Positions 37,053 through 47,979 of a stretch of 64,000 nt of DNA are shown piece after piece. The stretch covers positions 1 to 64,000 of the forward strand of contig CALKFF010000033.1 in the NCBI GenBank assembly GCA_938084585.1. Reading direction: 5' to 3'. Made by a program: the position numbers and the translations under genes. The notes under the pieces were generated by a model. It had not been told where the DNA came from. It did not search any database and saw only the letters and a list, made by a program, of their open reading frames with translations. Numbering within the stretch: position 1 is the stretch's first letter; every line of letters starts with the position of its first letter. Source of the stretch: an uncultured Flavobacteriales bacterium (GTDB taxonomy: Bacteria > Bacteroidota > Bacteroidia > Flavobacteriales_D > Sanyastnellaceae).

Positions 37053-37697
37053 TCACTGCACGGGCACGCCCATCACGGCGAAGCCCACGGTCACATCGTC
37101 TTTGATGAACCAGTCCAACTTGTCGTCGAACGTCTGAGAGTGGTACGTGATGTTGTGCTTGGTGCGGTCCATGTTGAATTTGCCTGTCACGGCAATGCCT
37201 TGCTGGTCTCCGGGCACGTCGGTTTGGGAAATGCTCACGGGAATGGAGTAGTCCACCTTCACCCCATTCATGTCCAAGCTCGCTGACAACGTGTTGTCCT
37301 CGATGCTGTTCACGGTCAGCACTGCGGTGGGGTGCGTTTCGACGTTGAAAAAGTCCCCAGAACGGAGGTGACCTTCCAAGCTGGCCTTTTCCTCGCCGGT
37401 CAGGTCGGTGACCGCGATTTGGGTCATGTCGAAGTTGACCACGCCGTCTTGGATTTGGCCTTCAACCACCTTGAACTTCCCGCCCGACACAGCCAATGTG
37501 CCCTGGTGACCGTCGCCGGTCAACTTTTCAGCAGACCAAGTGACTTTGGGCGCCACCTTGGTGATGGCGTAGAGGCCATCCGTTAAGTTGGCAGAAGCTT
37601 CTGAGCCATGGTTGTGGTCGTGGCCAGATTCGGGGGCAGACGTGCCGCATGCTGCGAGCAGCGAGGCTCCGAGAAGGAGGGAGAAAAACTTGTTCAT
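37053..37697 (-). CDS. YceI family lipoprotein
   Basis: Lipobox LLAACGTS; TDGLYAITKVAPKVTWSAEKLTGDGHQGTLAVSGGKF; EGHLRSGDFFNVETHPTAVL. Confidence 0.92.
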   Translation of the reverse strand: MNKFFSLLLGASLLAACGTSAPESGHDHNHGSEASANLTDGLYAITKVAPKVTWSAEKLTGDGHQGTLAVSGGKFKVVEGQIQDGVVNFDMTQIAVTDLTGEEKASLEGHLRSGDFFNVETHPTAVLTVNSIEDNTLSASLDMNGVKVDYSIPVSISQTDVPGDQQGIAVTGKFNMDRTKHNITYHSQTFDDKLDWFIKDDVTVGFAVMGVPVQ

Positions 37698-39943
37698 TCA
37701 GAAAGGGTTTCAGTTGTTTGAGCAACAACCTCAGTGCGGTCCTGGTTCACAGTGTCCGCATGGCCTTCGCCGTGACCTCCACCCAAGATGGGTGCAATCA
37801 CCAAGCCCACGAGGCAGGTCAATTTGATCAAGATGTTCATGGAAGGACCAGAGGTGTCTTTGAACGGGTCGCCAACCGTGTCGCCAGTGACGGCGGCTTT
37901 GTGGGCGTCGGAGCCCTTGAATGTCATCTCGCCGTTGATTTCAACGCCGGCCTCGAAGGACTTCTTGGCGTTGTCCCAAGCACCGCCAGCGTTGTTTTGG
38001 AAGATGGCCCAAAGCACACCGCTCACGGTCACACCCGCCATGTAGCCACCGAGGGTTTCTGCCGCCCAAGCCGCTTCAGCGCCCAACATCAAGGGCAAGA
38101 GTCCAATGACGAGGGGGAAGAGGATGGTCATGGCGCCAGGCAACATCATTTCTTTCAGTGCTGCTTGGGTGGAGATGTCCACACACTTGCCGTATTCTGG
38201 GGTGCCTGTGCCTTCCAAGATTCCAGGAATCTCATTGAACTGGCGACGGACCTCTTGCACCATTTCCATGGCGGCCTTGCCGACGCTGTTCATGGCCAAC
38301 GCTGAGAACACCACAGGAACCATGCCTCCAATGAAGAGTGCGGCGAGCACGTTGGCTTTGAAGATGTTGATGCCTTCAATGCCGGTGAACTCGACGTAAG
38401 CTGCAAAAAGGGCGAGTGCGGTCAACGCTGCAGAAGCGATGGCGAAGCCTTTTCCGATCGCGGCTGTGGTGTTGCCCACAGAGTCCAAAATGTCGGTGCG
38501 CTCGCGCACTTCCTCTGGAAGCTCACTCATCTCAGCGATGCCACCTGCGTTGTCGGCAATGGGGCCGAAGGCGTCGATGGCCAACTGCATGGCGGTGGTC
38601 GCCATCATGGAACATGCTGCGATGGCCACGCCGTAGAATCCGGCAAACTCGTAAGCAGTGTAAATGGCCGCCGCGAACAACAAGATGGGGCCAAACGTGG
38701 AGATCATGCCCGTCGCCAATCCTGCGATGATGTTTGTGGCTGCACCCGTGGAAGACTGTTGGACGATGTCCAAGACAGGCTTCTTGCCCAATCCTGTGTA
38801 GTACTCGGTCATGTAGCTGATGGCGCCGCCCACGATGAGGCCAACCACCACAGAGTAAAACACGTTCATGGAGCTGAACGTGCGCAGGCCTTCACCAAAG
38901 AAGTCCATGCTCAGCTCGGCAGGCAACATGACGTCCACAAGGAAGTAGCACGCCACTGCAGTCAACACGATGGAACCCCAGTTTCCGCGGTTCAACGCAG
39001 ATTGGACTTGGGCCTCCTTGGCGTCGTCGCCCACGCGGATGACCTGTGCGCCAAGGATGGAGAACACGATGCCCAGGGCAGAGATGACGAGGGGCAACAA
39101 AATGGTGGACATGCCTCCGAAGTTGTCGACGATGGATCCGCCCATGTCGCTGATGACGTAGTTGCCGAGCACCATGGCCGCCAACACCGTGGCCACGTAA
39201 GAGCCGAACAAATCCGCACCCATGCCAGCCACGTCACCCACGTTGTCGCCCACGTTGTCGGCGATGGTGGCGGGGTTGCGGGGGTCGTCCTCAGGAATGC
39301 CTGCTTCCACCTTTCCGACGAGGTCGGCTCCGACGTCGGCCGCCTTCGTGTAGATGCCGCCGCCCACACGTGCGAACAAGGCGATGCTTTCTGCACCGAG
39401 TGAGAACCCGGCAAGGGCCTCAAGGATGATGGTCATTTGGTCCACGGAGGTGCCTTCTGCGCCGCCACCCATCCAACCGAGGAGGAGGATGAAGAGGGCA
39501 CTCAGACCGAACACGGCGAGACCCGCCACGCCGAGGCCCATCACCATTCCGCCTGTGAAGGAGACTTTCAAGCCTTCGCTCAGACTTGTGCGTGCGGCTT
39601 GGGTGGTCCGGACGTTGGCCTGTGTGGCGATGCGCATGCCGATGTTTCCGGCCAGTGCGGAGAACACAGCACCGATCACGAAGGCCACAACGATGAACCA
39701 GTGCGTGGTTTCCACCATGGAGGAGACGAGGCCGAGGAGGGCGCCAGCGATGACGACAAACACCGCCAGGATGCGGTATTCAGCGCTCAAGAAGGCCAAT
39801 GCGCCTTCGTGAATGTGCTGGGCGATTTCAATCATGCGGGCTTCGCCCGTGCTTTGCTTGCGGACCCAAGCGGCTTGAATGGCCATGACGACCAGTCCGA
39901 GGACGGCCAAGCCAGGTACGAGGTAGAGCAGAGATTGCTGCAT
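37694..39943 (-). CDS. hppA: Membrane-bound ion-pumping pyrophosphatase
   Basis: [56 protein letters not shown]; start ATG 39943 ([11 protein letters not shown]). Confidence 0.97.
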   Translation of the reverse strand: MQQSLLYLVPGLAVLGLVVMAIQAAWVRKQSTGEARMIEIAQHIHEGALAFLSAEYRILAVFVVIAGALLGLVSSMVETTHWFIVVAFVIGAVFSALAGNIGMRIATQANVRTTQAARTSLSEGLKVSFTGGMVMGLGVAGLAVFGLSALFILLLGWMGGGAEGTSVDQMTIILEALAGFSLGAESIALFARVGGGIYTKAADVGADLVGKVEAGIPEDDPRNPATIADNVGDNVGDVAGMGADLFGSYVATVLAAMVLGNYVISDMGGSIVDNFGGMSTILLPLVISALGIVFSILGAQVIRVGDDAKEAQVQSALNRGNWGSIVLTAVACYFLVDVMLPAELSMDFFGEGLRTFSSMNVFYSVVVGLIVGGAISYMTEYYTGLGKKPVLDIVQQSSTGAATNIIAGLATGMISTFGPILLFAAAIYTAYEFAGFYGVAIAACSMMATTAMQLAIDAFGPIADNAGGIAEMSELPEEVRERTDILDSVGNTTAAIGKGFAIASAALTALALFAAYVEFTGIEGINIFKANVLAALFIGGMVPVVFSALAMNSVGKAAMEMVQEVRRQFNEIPGILEGTGTPEYGKCVDISTQAALKEMMLPGAMTILFPLVIGLLPLMLGAEAAWAAETLGGYMAGVTVSGVLWAIFQNNAGGAWDNAKKSFEAGVEINGEMTFKGSDAHKAAVTGDTVGDPFKDTSGPSMNILIKLTCLVGLVIAPILGGGHGEGHADTVNQDRTEVVAQTTETLSE

Positions 39944-40004
39944 AGGTAATTGATTAAGGAGCGATGCTCCGGTTGATCTTAAGGTTGATTTCGGCCGACT
40001 TGGG

Positions 40005-40985
40005 TTACGCGACGTACGCGACGTCCTTGACGGCTTCGACGATGTCTTTGACTTGCGGCAGGGCTTCTTCAATCAAGCTGGTGGAGAAGGCGAAAGGCGT
40101 GTCGCTTTGGCACAACCGACGAATCGGGGCATCCAAGTGGTCGAACGCATGACGCTGCACGCGGTAGGTGATTTCGGTTGCAATCGAAGCCACAGGGAAG
40201 CTCTCTTCCACGATGACCAAACGGTTGGTCTTCTTGATGCTTTCCACAATGGTGTCGATGTCGAGCGGACGGATGGTGACCAAATCGATGACCTCGGCCT
40301 CGATGCCCTCCTTGGCCAATTCGTCGGCCGCGGCATGCACGTCCTTGAGGATTTTACCAAACGAGACAATGGTCACGTCGTCTCCTTTGCGACGCACGTT
40401 GGCTTTGCCAATGGGCACCAAGAACTCACCTTCGGGGATCATGCCCTTGTCGCCGTACATCTTTTCCGACTCCATGACGAGCACTGGGTCGTTGTCGCGG
40501 ATGGCGGATTTCAAAAGTCCCTTCGCTTCATAGGGCGTGAAAGGCGTCACCACTTTCAGGCCTGGCATGGAGGCGTAGAGGCTCTCGTAGCTCTGGCTGT
40601 GCGTGGCCGCAAGTTGCCCCGCGGTGCCGTTGGGACCGCGGAACACGATGGGCACAGGGAATTGCCCGCCGCTCATCTGAAGCATTTTGGACGCGTGGTT
40701 GATGATTTGGTCAGACGCCAACACTGCAAAGTTCCAAGTCATGTACTCCACGATGGGGCGGAGTCCGTTCATGGCGGCCCCGACTGCAATGGCGCTGAAT
40801 CCCAGCTCCGCAATCGGCGTGTCGATGACACGCTCGGCTCCAAACTCGTCCAACATGCCCTTGGATGCCTTGTAAGCGCCGTTGTACTCGGCCACTTCCT
40901 CTCCAAGCAAAAACACCGACTCGTCGCGGCGCATCTCTTCGCTCATGGCCTCGGCCACCGCTTCTCTGAATGTGACTTCACGCAT
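40005..40985 (-). CDS. pdhB: Pyruvate dehydrogenase E1 component, beta subunit
   Basis: MREVTFREAVAEAMSEEMRRDESVFLLGEEVAEYNGAYKASKGML...RVIDTPIAELGFSAIAVGAAMNGLRP. Confidence 0.95.
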   Translation of the reverse strand: MREVTFREAVAEAMSEEMRRDESVFLLGEEVAEYNGAYKASKGMLDEFGAERVIDTPIAELGFSAIAVGAAMNGLRPIVEYMTWNFAVLASDQIINHASKMLQMSGGQFPVPIVFRGPNGTAGQLAATHSQSYESLYASMPGLKVVTPFTPYEAKGLLKSAIRDNDPVLVMESEKMYGDKGMIPEGEFLVPIGKANVRRKGDDVTIVSFGKILKDVHAAADELAKEGIEAEVIDLVTIRPLDIDTIVESIKKTNRLVIVEESFPVASIATEITYRVQRHAFDHLDAPIRRLCQSDTPFAFSTSLIEEALPQVKDIVEAVKDVAYVA

Positions 40986-41006
40986 TTTATGCTGCAATTT
41001 GGGCGG

Positions 41007-41014
41007 CAAAGATA
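41007..41014 (-). promoter_or_regulatory. pdhB -7 element TATCTTTG
   Basis: Minus-strand TATCTTTG 29 nt upstream of pdhB ATG (normal leader). Confidence 0.5.
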
Positions 41015-41076
41015 GTGGATGTGGCGATGCCATGCCACTGGCGCCTGAAGGAGGCCCAGACTCGTCCTGCCTGACC

Positions 41077-41084
41077 TAACTTTG
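41077..41084 (+). promoter_or_regulatory. etfB -7 element TAACTTTG
   Basis: TAACTTTG 59 nt upstream of etfB ATG. Confidence 0.5.
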
Positions 41085-41135
41085 ACCTCCCTGTGGACGC
41101 CCAACAACGCGACCTCAGCCCTTGAACACAGCGCC

Positions 41136-41876
41136 ATGAAAATTCTCGTTTGCATCAGCAAAGCGCCGGACACCACAAGCCGGATTGCCTTCACTGAAGG
41201 CGACACCCAATTCGACAGCAATGGGGTGCAATTCATTGTCAACCCCTACGACGAGTGGTACGCGTTGGTGCGTGCGTTGGAATTGAAGGAAGCCCAAGGT
41301 GGATCGGTGACCACGATCACGGTGGGGGAAGCCGATTGCGACCCCGTGATCCGGAAGGCGCTGGCCATTGGGGCCGACGACGCGGTCCGCATCGACGCCA
41401 ACCCCACAGACGCCTTGCAAGTCGCGTCACTCATCGCAAGCCACGCCAGCGAAGGCAGGTACGATTTGGTGCTCTGCGGAAAAGAGACCATCGACCACAA
41501 CGGATCTGTGGTGGGCGGCATGCTGGCCGAGCTCATGAACGCCTCGTTCGTTTCCTTGGCGACGTCCTTGGAGGTGGAAGGCGGCGTGGTGAAAGCCACC
41601 CGTGAAGCGGCTGGCGGGTTGGAAAGCGTTGAAGCTTCCTTGCCTGCAGTGGTGAGTGCAGCCAAAGGCATGGCCGAGCAGCGCATTCCTAATATGCGCG
41701 GCATCATGGCGGCGCGCACCAAGCCGTTGAACGTGGTTCCTGCTGGAGACGCCCTCCAGGCCGCAAGCGTGGCGAAGTTTGAACTTCCACCTGCCAAGGG
41801 AGACTGCAAAATGATTTCTGCAGACCAGCCCGAAGAGCTCGTGCGTTTGTTGCGCGAAGAAGCCAAAGTCCTCTGA
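41136..41876 (+). CDS. etfB: Electron transfer flavoprotein beta subunit
   Basis: MKILVCISKAPDTTSRIAFTEGDTQFDSNGVQFIVNPYDEWYALVRALELKE; LVLCGKETIDHNGSVVGGMLAELM. Confidence 0.95.
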   Translation: MKILVCISKAPDTTSRIAFTEGDTQFDSNGVQFIVNPYDEWYALVRALELKEAQGGSVTTITVGEADCDPVIRKALAIGADDAVRIDANPTDALQVASLIASHASEGRYDLVLCGKETIDHNGSVVGGMLAELMNASFVSLATSLEVEGGVVKATREAAGGLESVEASLPAVVSAAKGMAEQRIPNMRGIMAARTKPLNVVPAGDALQAASVAKFELPPAKGDCKMISADQPEELVRLLREEAKVL

Positions 41877-41900
41877 CCCAACCCTTGAATTGACGACAAC

Positions 41901-42830
41901 ATGAAGTGTTTGGCATACCTCCCAACCCATGATGGACAAGCCACCAAGGCGGGTCTCGAAGCGGTTTCTTACGCCAAGAAGTGCGGAGCCGACGTGGTGG
42001 CGCTGGCCATTGGTGCCTTGAATGCAGACGGTGGCGTAGGCAGCGCCGGCGCCTCCAAGGTGTTGCACGTGGCCCAAGACCTCCAAGACGAAGCGCAAAT
42101 CGCCCGTGCGGTCTCCGAGGCTGCGAGGGCGGAAGGGGCTTCCTTGGTGGTGGCTCCCCACAACCACGTGGGACGTGCAGTGGCCCCTCGCGTGGCCGTC
42201 CGGCTGGGCGCCGGAATGGTGCCCGGGGTAACTGGCTTGCTCGAGGGAAGCACCGTGAAGCGGAACGTGTTCAGCGGCAAAGCCATGGCCCACGTGTCTG
42301 TGGATTCTGAAGTGAAGGTGATCACCACCACACCCAACGCGTTTGGCGTGGAAGGTGGAGGTGCCGAGGCGGCTGTGGAGTCGTTTGCCCCCGAAGTGGG
42401 GGAGGCGTCGTTGAAGGTGACTGGATTTAAAGCCTCCAGCAGCGACGGTTCAGTGCCCCTCCCTGAGGCGGTGCGCGTGGTGTCTGCAGGCCGCGGTCTG
42501 AAGGGTCCTGAGCACTGGGGCATCGTCGAGGAATTGGCCACCACTTTGGAGGCCACCACCGCATGCAGCCGTCCAGTGAGCGACATGGGATGGCGACCTC
42601 ACCACGAGCACGTGGGACAAACCGGCATCACCATCCGCCCCGATTTGTACATCGCGGCAGGCATTTCAGGCGCGATCCAGCACCTCGCCGGTGTCAACCA
42701 AAGCAAAGTCATCGTGGCCATCAACACCGACCCTGAGGCTCCGTTCTTCAAGGCGGCGGATTACGGGATTGTCGGGGATGCCTTTGAGGTGTTGCCCAAG
42801 CTCACCGAGGCCATCAAAAACCTCAGCTGA
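41901..42830 (+). CDS. etfA: Electron transfer flavoprotein alpha subunit
   Basis: [72 protein letters not shown]. Confidence 0.96.
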   Translation: MKCLAYLPTHDGQATKAGLEAVSYAKKCGADVVALAIGALNADGGVGSAGASKVLHVAQDLQDEAQIARAVSEAARAEGASLVVAPHNHVGRAVAPRVAVRLGAGMVPGVTGLLEGSTVKRNVFSGKAMAHVSVDSEVKVITTTPNAFGVEGGGAEAAVESFAPEVGEASLKVTGFKASSSDGSVPLPEAVRVVSAGRGLKGPEHWGIVEELATTLEATTACSRPVSDMGWRPHHEHVGQTGITIRPDLYIAAGISGAIQHLAGVNQSKVIVAINTDPEAPFFKAADYGIVGDAFEVLPKLTEAIKNLS

Positions 42831-42853
42831 GGCAGGGGTTCCTAGCTTGAATC

Positions 42854-43432
42854 ATGGCCCACATCGACCTTGAAATCCTCGACATTGCCCTAAGCGGCTC
42901 CTCTTCTGGGGCCTATGCTTTGGTGTTGGGCGAGGTGAAAGGCAAGCGCAAACTGCCCATCGTCATCGGGGGAGCAGAAGCGCAGTCCATCGCCATCGAG
43001 ATGGAGAACATGCGTCCAAGCCGGCCTTTGACCCACGATTTGTTTCGGAACACCTTGTCGGTGTTTGGGATGGAAGTCACCGAGGTCGTCATCCACAAGA
43101 TGTCGGAGGGCATTTTTTACGCCCAATTGGTGGTGACCGATGGCATTCGTGAAGAGCGTATTGACTCCAGGTCGTCGGATGCGGTGGCCATCGCGGTTCG
43201 GTTTGGATGTCCCATCCGTTGCAGCACCCAAGTGATGGAGGTGGCAGGGGTGGAATTGGACGCCACCGACCAAGACCCTCCGGAGGAAACGTTGCAGTCA
43301 GCTCCACAAGAGGAGATGGACGACGCCCCGAGCTTGGAAGACCTCAAGCGCCAACTGGACGAAGCCATCGCCACGGAGAATTACGAGCGCGCGTCGGAGC
43401 TGAAAAAGCAAATCGACGCGTTGGGAGGCTGA
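42854..43432 (+). CDS. Bifunctional nuclease (DUF151) family protein with C-terminal UVR motif
   Basis: LPIVIGGAEAQSIAIEMENMRPSRPLTHDLFRNTL; SRSSDAVAIAVRFGCPI; LKRQLDEAIATENYERASELKKQIDAL. Confidence 0.92.
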   Translation: MAHIDLEILDIALSGSSSGAYALVLGEVKGKRKLPIVIGGAEAQSIAIEMENMRPSRPLTHDLFRNTLSVFGMEVTEVVIHKMSEGIFYAQLVVTDGIREERIDSRSSDAVAIAVRFGCPIRCSTQVMEVAGVELDATDQDPPEETLQSAPQEEMDDAPSLEDLKRQLDEAIATENYERASELKKQIDALGG

Positions 43433-43445
43433 GTATCTTCGCATC

Positions 43446-43946
43446 ATGACGAAATCTGTTGGCATCATCATGGGGAGCAAAAGCGACCTCCCGGTGATGG
43501 AAGGCGCACAACGCGTGCTTCAAGAATTGGGGGTTGAGTGTGAAATGACCGTGGTGTCTGCCCACCGCACCCCCGACAGGATGGTGGACTATGCGCGCGG
43601 CGCGGCCGACCGTGGTGTCGGTGTGATTGTCGCTGGGGCCGGCGGCGCAGCGCATTTGCCGGGCATGACAGCCTCCCTGACCCCGCTGCCTGTCATCGGC
43701 GTGCCCATCAAAAGCAGGAACAGCATCGATGGGTGGGACAGCGTGTTGAGCATCCTTCAAATGCCTTCCGGGGTGCCCGTGGCGACCGTGGCGTTGGACG
43801 GCGGCACCAACGCAGGCATTTTGGCCGCTCAAATCCTTGGCGCCACAGACGACGCCCTCCGCGCACGAATTGCAGCCTTCAAGGAAGGGCTCAAGGACAA
43901 GGTCATGTCGTCGATTGAAGACGTGGAAGGGCACCGTCCAGCATGA
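43446..43946 (+). CDS. purE: 5-(carboxyamino)imidazole ribonucleotide mutase
   Basis: GIIMGSKSDLPVMEGAQRVLQELGVECEMTVVSAHRTPDRM, AGAGGAAHLPGMTASLTPLPVIGVP. Confidence 0.96.
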   Translation: MTKSVGIIMGSKSDLPVMEGAQRVLQELGVECEMTVVSAHRTPDRMVDYARGAADRGVGVIVAGAGGAAHLPGMTASLTPLPVIGVPIKSRNSIDGWDSVLSILQMPSGVPVATVALDGGTNAGILAAQILGATDDALRARIAAFKEGLKDKVMSSIEDVEGHRPA

Positions 43947-44839
43947 CCAGTTACGCCCCCTCAGAACTCGATGCGCGGAAGTTGCATCAGTGTCTTCTCG
44001 GCGGCATCGCACCTCGTCCCATTGCCTTTGTCAGCACGCAAGACGAGCAAGGACGCGTAAACCTGGCTCCGTTCTCCTACTTCAATGTGTTCTCGGCGAA
44101 CCCGCCCTTGTTGGTGTTTTCACCCGCGCGTCGCGGCCGAGACGGCAGCACCAAGCACACCTGGGACAACGTTCAGCGCGTGCCAGAGGTGGTGGTGAAT
44201 TTGGTCGACCACGCCATGGTTCACGCATGTTCCCTGGCGAGCACCGACTACGCAGAGGGGGTGGATGAATTTGTCAAAACCGGGTTGACGCCCTTGTCGT
44301 CCGACGCAGTGTCGCCGCCAAGGGTGGCGGAGGCGCCGGTTCAGCTCGAGTGCAAGGTGGTGAAATTGGAATCCCTCGGAGACCAGGGTGGTGCCGGACA
44401 GTTGGTGTTCGCGGAGATTGTCAAAATGCATTTCCGCGACGACGTCGTGAACGACGCCGGGGTGCCCGACGCCACGTTGTTGGACCTTGTGGGCCGCTGT
44501 GGCGGCGACCACTACGTCAGGGCACACGGCGACGCGTTGTTCACCGTGCCCAAGCCTTTGGGCGTGATGGGCATGGGGGTGGACGCCTTGCCCGAGGACA
44601 TCCGAACCAGCCGTGTGTTGACCGGAAACCAGTTGGCCATGTTGGGTGGGGCAGAGGCTTTGCCGGACGAAACGGACGTGAACGAGCACAAACTCCTGGA
44701 GCTGGCAGACCTCTTCATGGAGCATGAGGACGACGGTGCGGCGTTGGAGCAGGCCCTCCACCAACACGCGGGGTCTTTGCTGGACCAGGGCATGGTGGAT
44801 GAAGCGTGGAAAACCCTTCTGTCATTCAACGCGGGATGA
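43943..44839 (+). CDS. Flavin reductase family protein
   Basis: LLGGIAPRPIAFVSTQDEQGRVNLAPFSYFNVFSANPPLLVFSP. Confidence 0.9.
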   Translation: MTSYAPSELDARKLHQCLLGGIAPRPIAFVSTQDEQGRVNLAPFSYFNVFSANPPLLVFSPARRGRDGSTKHTWDNVQRVPEVVVNLVDHAMVHACSLASTDYAEGVDEFVKTGLTPLSSDAVSPPRVAEAPVQLECKVVKLESLGDQGGAGQLVFAEIVKMHFRDDVVNDAGVPDATLLDLVGRCGGDHYVRAHGDALFTVPKPLGVMGMGVDALPEDIRTSRVLTGNQLAMLGGAEALPDETDVNEHKLLELADLFMEHEDDGAALEQALHQHAGSLLDQGMVDEAWKTLLSFNAG

Positions 44840-44875
44840 CCTCCAAACCCGGGGGCTGAAGCGTATTTTTGAACC

Positions 44876-45253
44876 ATGGCATTTGAAGTGAAAGGCACCC
44901 TGAAGAAGCTGTTCGATCAGCAAGACTTCCCCAGCGGATTTTACAAGCGCGACTTCGTGGTCACCACGATGGAGCAGTACCCCCAAGACATCAAGTTCTC
45001 TGCGTTGAAGGAGAAGTCCGAGCAGTTGGGCCAATACTCGGAAGGCGACGTGTTGAACGTGAAGTTTGACCTGCGTGGCCGCGAGTACAACGGCCAGTAC
45101 TATGTCGATTTGAATGCATGGCGCGTGGAGCGTGCCGATGCGTCTGGGGCGGCCCCAGCGCCAGGGGCGCCTGAAGCCGTGAGTGCAGCGCCCATGCCGG
45201 CCGTGCCTCCCATGCCGTCCGCGCCCGCAGGCGACGACGACTTGCCATTCTGA
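44876..45253 (+). CDS. DUF3127 domain-containing protein (OB-like)
   Basis: FEVKGTLKKLFDQQDFPSGFYKRDFVVTTMEQYPQDIKFSALKEK...LNAWRVE. Confidence 0.9.
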   Translation: MAFEVKGTLKKLFDQQDFPSGFYKRDFVVTTMEQYPQDIKFSALKEKSEQLGQYSEGDVLNVKFDLRGREYNGQYYVDLNAWRVERADASGAAPAPGAPEAVSAAPMPAVPPMPSAPAGDDDLPF

Positions 45254-45264
45254 CATCCGAAACC

Positions 45265-46698
45265 GTGACCGACCACGGTCCGACCTCGCCCATCGAACGG
45301 GCTCTGAACGCTTACGCGCGGGCATTCCAGCGCTGGCTTCCGAGCCCGTTTGCCATTGCGGTGGTGTTGACGTTCGTGGCCGCGGGATTGGCCCTCTCGA
45401 GCGCCACGCCCTCCGATGTGGTGGAGGCGTGGAGCAAGGGGTTGTGGAATCCGGGGCTGTTGCGGTTTGGGTTTCAAGCGATGTTCATGCTCGTGCTCGG
45501 GCACGTGCTCGCATTGGCCCCTCCCGTCCTTCGGGGGCTGGCCAGGGCTGTTCGATGGGTGACGTTGGCGCCGCGGTTCGCGCCGGCGAAAGTGGCCTTG
45601 CTTAGCATGGTGCTGGGGTGGTTGAATTGGGGCCTTGGCCTTGTGGCCGGCGCCATTTTGGTGCGCGGCGTGTTGGACGAGATGCACAAGCCTCAGGCTT
45701 CGGCTGGATTGCGGTCGTTGTCCCAAGGCATGCTCGGCGCGGCGGGATACACAGGCCTCCTGGTGTGGCACGGGGGCCTCAGCGGTTCTGCCCCCTTGAA
45801 GGTGGCTGAAGCCGGACATCTGACTTCGTTGGTGCCTCAAGTCTCATGGGCGCCGTTGTTGCCTGAGACCATCTCCTTGACCGAAACCGTGTTTGCCCCC
45901 TGGAGCCTCATGGTCACGGGTGCGGTCGTGGCCTCAGTAGTGGCCCTGTTCGCATGGCTGGGCGGCCGGGTGAAAGGCGGATTGCAGGAGGTGGCGGTCG
46001 CGAGCTCACCCCAAGAAGGGCGTCAAGAGGAGATGAGGGTCCAACCTGCCGAGACCCTTGGAGGGGTGGCAGAAGCGATGGACAACACCCCCTGGATTGC
46101 GTCGGGCCTTGGCGTGGTCACGCTGGGTGGCGCATGCTGGTGGGCCCTTCAAAGTCCAGGTGGCATGGCGTTGTCCTTTGTCACCCCCGATTGGATCAAC
46201 ATGCTTTTGCTGGCGCTGGCGCTTCTCGCCCATGGCCAGGTGCGTGGATTTTTGGCGGCCCTGGACAAGGCGATTGGGGGGGCGTCTGGCATTTTGGTTC
46301 AGTTCCCGTTGTACTTCGGCATCATGGGCATTGTGACAGGAACAGGATTGGGCCAAACCTTGGCCGGGGCGTTGGTCGACGCCACGTCGGCCGCGTGGTT
46401 GCCTGAGACGTTGTTTGTGTCCGCCGGCGTGCTGAATGTGTTTGTGCCCAGCGGCGGGGGGCAGTGGGCTGTGCAGGGACCCCTGGTGCTGGAAGCTTGT
46501 CACGCACTTGGCGTGTCATGGGAACGGGGGATCATGGCGATGGCCTTCGGCGACGAGTTGACCAACATGCTGCAGCCGTTTTGGGCCCTTCCGCTTCTCG
46601 GAATCACCGGGCTGTCGGCGCGGGACATTTTGCCATACACGTTGTTGGTGATGGTGACGGCCGCGGCGGTCATGCTTTTGGGCATGTCTTTTTGGTGA
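45265..46698 (+). CDS. Short-chain fatty acid transporter (AtoE-like)
   Basis: ALNAYARAFQRWLPSPFAIAVVLTFVAAGLAL; NVFVPSGGGQWAVQGPLVLEAC; QFPLYFGIMGIVTGTG. Confidence 0.9.
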   Translation: MTDHGPTSPIERALNAYARAFQRWLPSPFAIAVVLTFVAAGLALSSATPSDVVEAWSKGLWNPGLLRFGFQAMFMLVLGHVLALAPPVLRGLARAVRWVTLAPRFAPAKVALLSMVLGWLNWGLGLVAGAILVRGVLDEMHKPQASAGLRSLSQGMLGAAGYTGLLVWHGGLSGSAPLKVAEAGHLTSLVPQVSWAPLLPETISLTETVFAPWSLMVTGAVVASVVALFAWLGGRVKGGLQEVAVASSPQEGRQEEMRVQPAETLGGVAEAMDNTPWIASGLGVVTLGGACWWALQSPGGMALSFVTPDWINMLLLALALLAHGQVRGFLAALDKAIGGASGILVQFPLYFGIMGIVTGTGLGQTLAGALVDATSAAWLPETLFVSAGVLNVFVPSGGGQWAVQGPLVLEACHALGVSWERGIMAMAFGDELTNMLQPFWALPLLGITGLSARDILPYTLLVMVTAAAVMLLGMSFW

Positions 46699-46725
46699 TT
46701 CAAATTGGTTCGCACGTTTGACACA

Positions 46726-47967
46726 ATGACCCCTGAATTTCACACCCACACCCTGTCCAATGGATTGCGCGTGATCCATGCCCACAAAGCGGGTCAGGTG
46801 ACGCATTGTGCGTTGGTGGTCAACGCCGGGACCCGCGACGAACGGAAAGGGGAAGAGGGGCTGGCACATTTCATCGAGCACGTGTTGTTCAAGGGCACTG
46901 CCAAGAGAAAGGCGTTCCACATCTTGAACCGCATGGAGTCGGTGGGCGGGGAAATCAACGCGTACACGACCAAGGAAGACACCTGGCTGACCAGTTCGCA
47001 GCGAAACAAAGACACCGAGCGCGCTTTGGAATTGTTGGCCGACGTGGCCTTTCGCAGCGTGTTCCCGGAGGGAGAGTTGGACAAGGAGCGGGGCGTGGTG
47101 CTGGATGAAATCGCCGGGGTGGACGACACCCCTGGAGATGTCATTTTCGAGACGTTCGACCGCCACCTGTTTGGAGACCATGCGCTGGGACGTCCCATCC
47201 TCGGCACCCCAGAGAGTGTCAAAGCCCTGACCAGAGACCAGGTGGGCAACTTCGTCGACGCGTGGTACCGTCCCACCAACATGGTGTTGGGGGTTGTGGG
47301 CAACGTGACTTGGGCCGAGGTTTTGGCGTGGTCGGAAAAGCACTTCGGGCATGTCGACCGGGGTGAAACGGCCCCGGTGCCTTCCAGGGTGGCGCCCATC
47401 AGGAGCGCCGAAGGCTTCAACGTCGAAGCGCGTCGGAATGTCCAACAAGTGCACCACGTGCTGGGATGCATGGTTCCTGGAGGCGACCACGAAGACAAGC
47501 TGGCGATGACCATGGTGGCCAACGTGCTCGGAGGACCGGCGATGAACTGCCGTTTGAACCTGAACATCCGAGAGAAGCACGGGATGGCGTACCACATCGA
47601 AGCCAACCACATGATGCACCAAGACGTCGGGGTGTTCAACGTGTATTATGGCACGGATGTCCGTTTTCACAAGCGCGTGTCGGACCTCGTGCATCGCGAA
47701 GTGGACAAGATGCGCCACACGAAGTTGGGCGTGCGGCAACTGCATGAGGCGAAGCAGCAGTTGTTGGGCCAAATCGCCCTGAGCCACGAACACGGCGGCC
47801 ATGTGCTGTCTGGACTGGCCAAGACGTTCCTCGTGCATGGACGCGTCGAGACGTTGGATGTGGTGGTGAAGGCGATTGAAGCCCTCACGGCAGAAGACTT
47901 GCTGCAGGTCGCCCACACTTGGCTCGACCCACAGGCCATGGGGTCGGTGACGTTTTTGCCCGATTGA
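46726..47967 (+). CDS. M16 family zinc metallopeptidase
   Basis: HFIEHVLFKGT (HxxEH), EINAYTTKEDTWL, ELDKERGVVLDEI; ATG 13 nt after CACGTTTG. Confidence 0.95.
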   Translation: MTPEFHTHTLSNGLRVIHAHKAGQVTHCALVVNAGTRDERKGEEGLAHFIEHVLFKGTAKRKAFHILNRMESVGGEINAYTTKEDTWLTSSQRNKDTERALELLADVAFRSVFPEGELDKERGVVLDEIAGVDDTPGDVIFETFDRHLFGDHALGRPILGTPESVKALTRDQVGNFVDAWYRPTNMVLGVVGNVTWAEVLAWSEKHFGHVDRGETAPVPSRVAPIRSAEGFNVEARRNVQQVHHVLGCMVPGGDHEDKLAMTMVANVLGGPAMNCRLNLNIREKHGMAYHIEANHMMHQDVGVFNVYYGTDVRFHKRVSDLVHREVDKMRHTKLGVRQLHEAKQQLLGQIALSHEHGGHVLSGLAKTFLVHGRVETLDVVVKAIEALTAEDLLQVAHTWLDPQAMGSVTFLPD

Positions 47968-47979
47968 GGGGGGGGGGCG

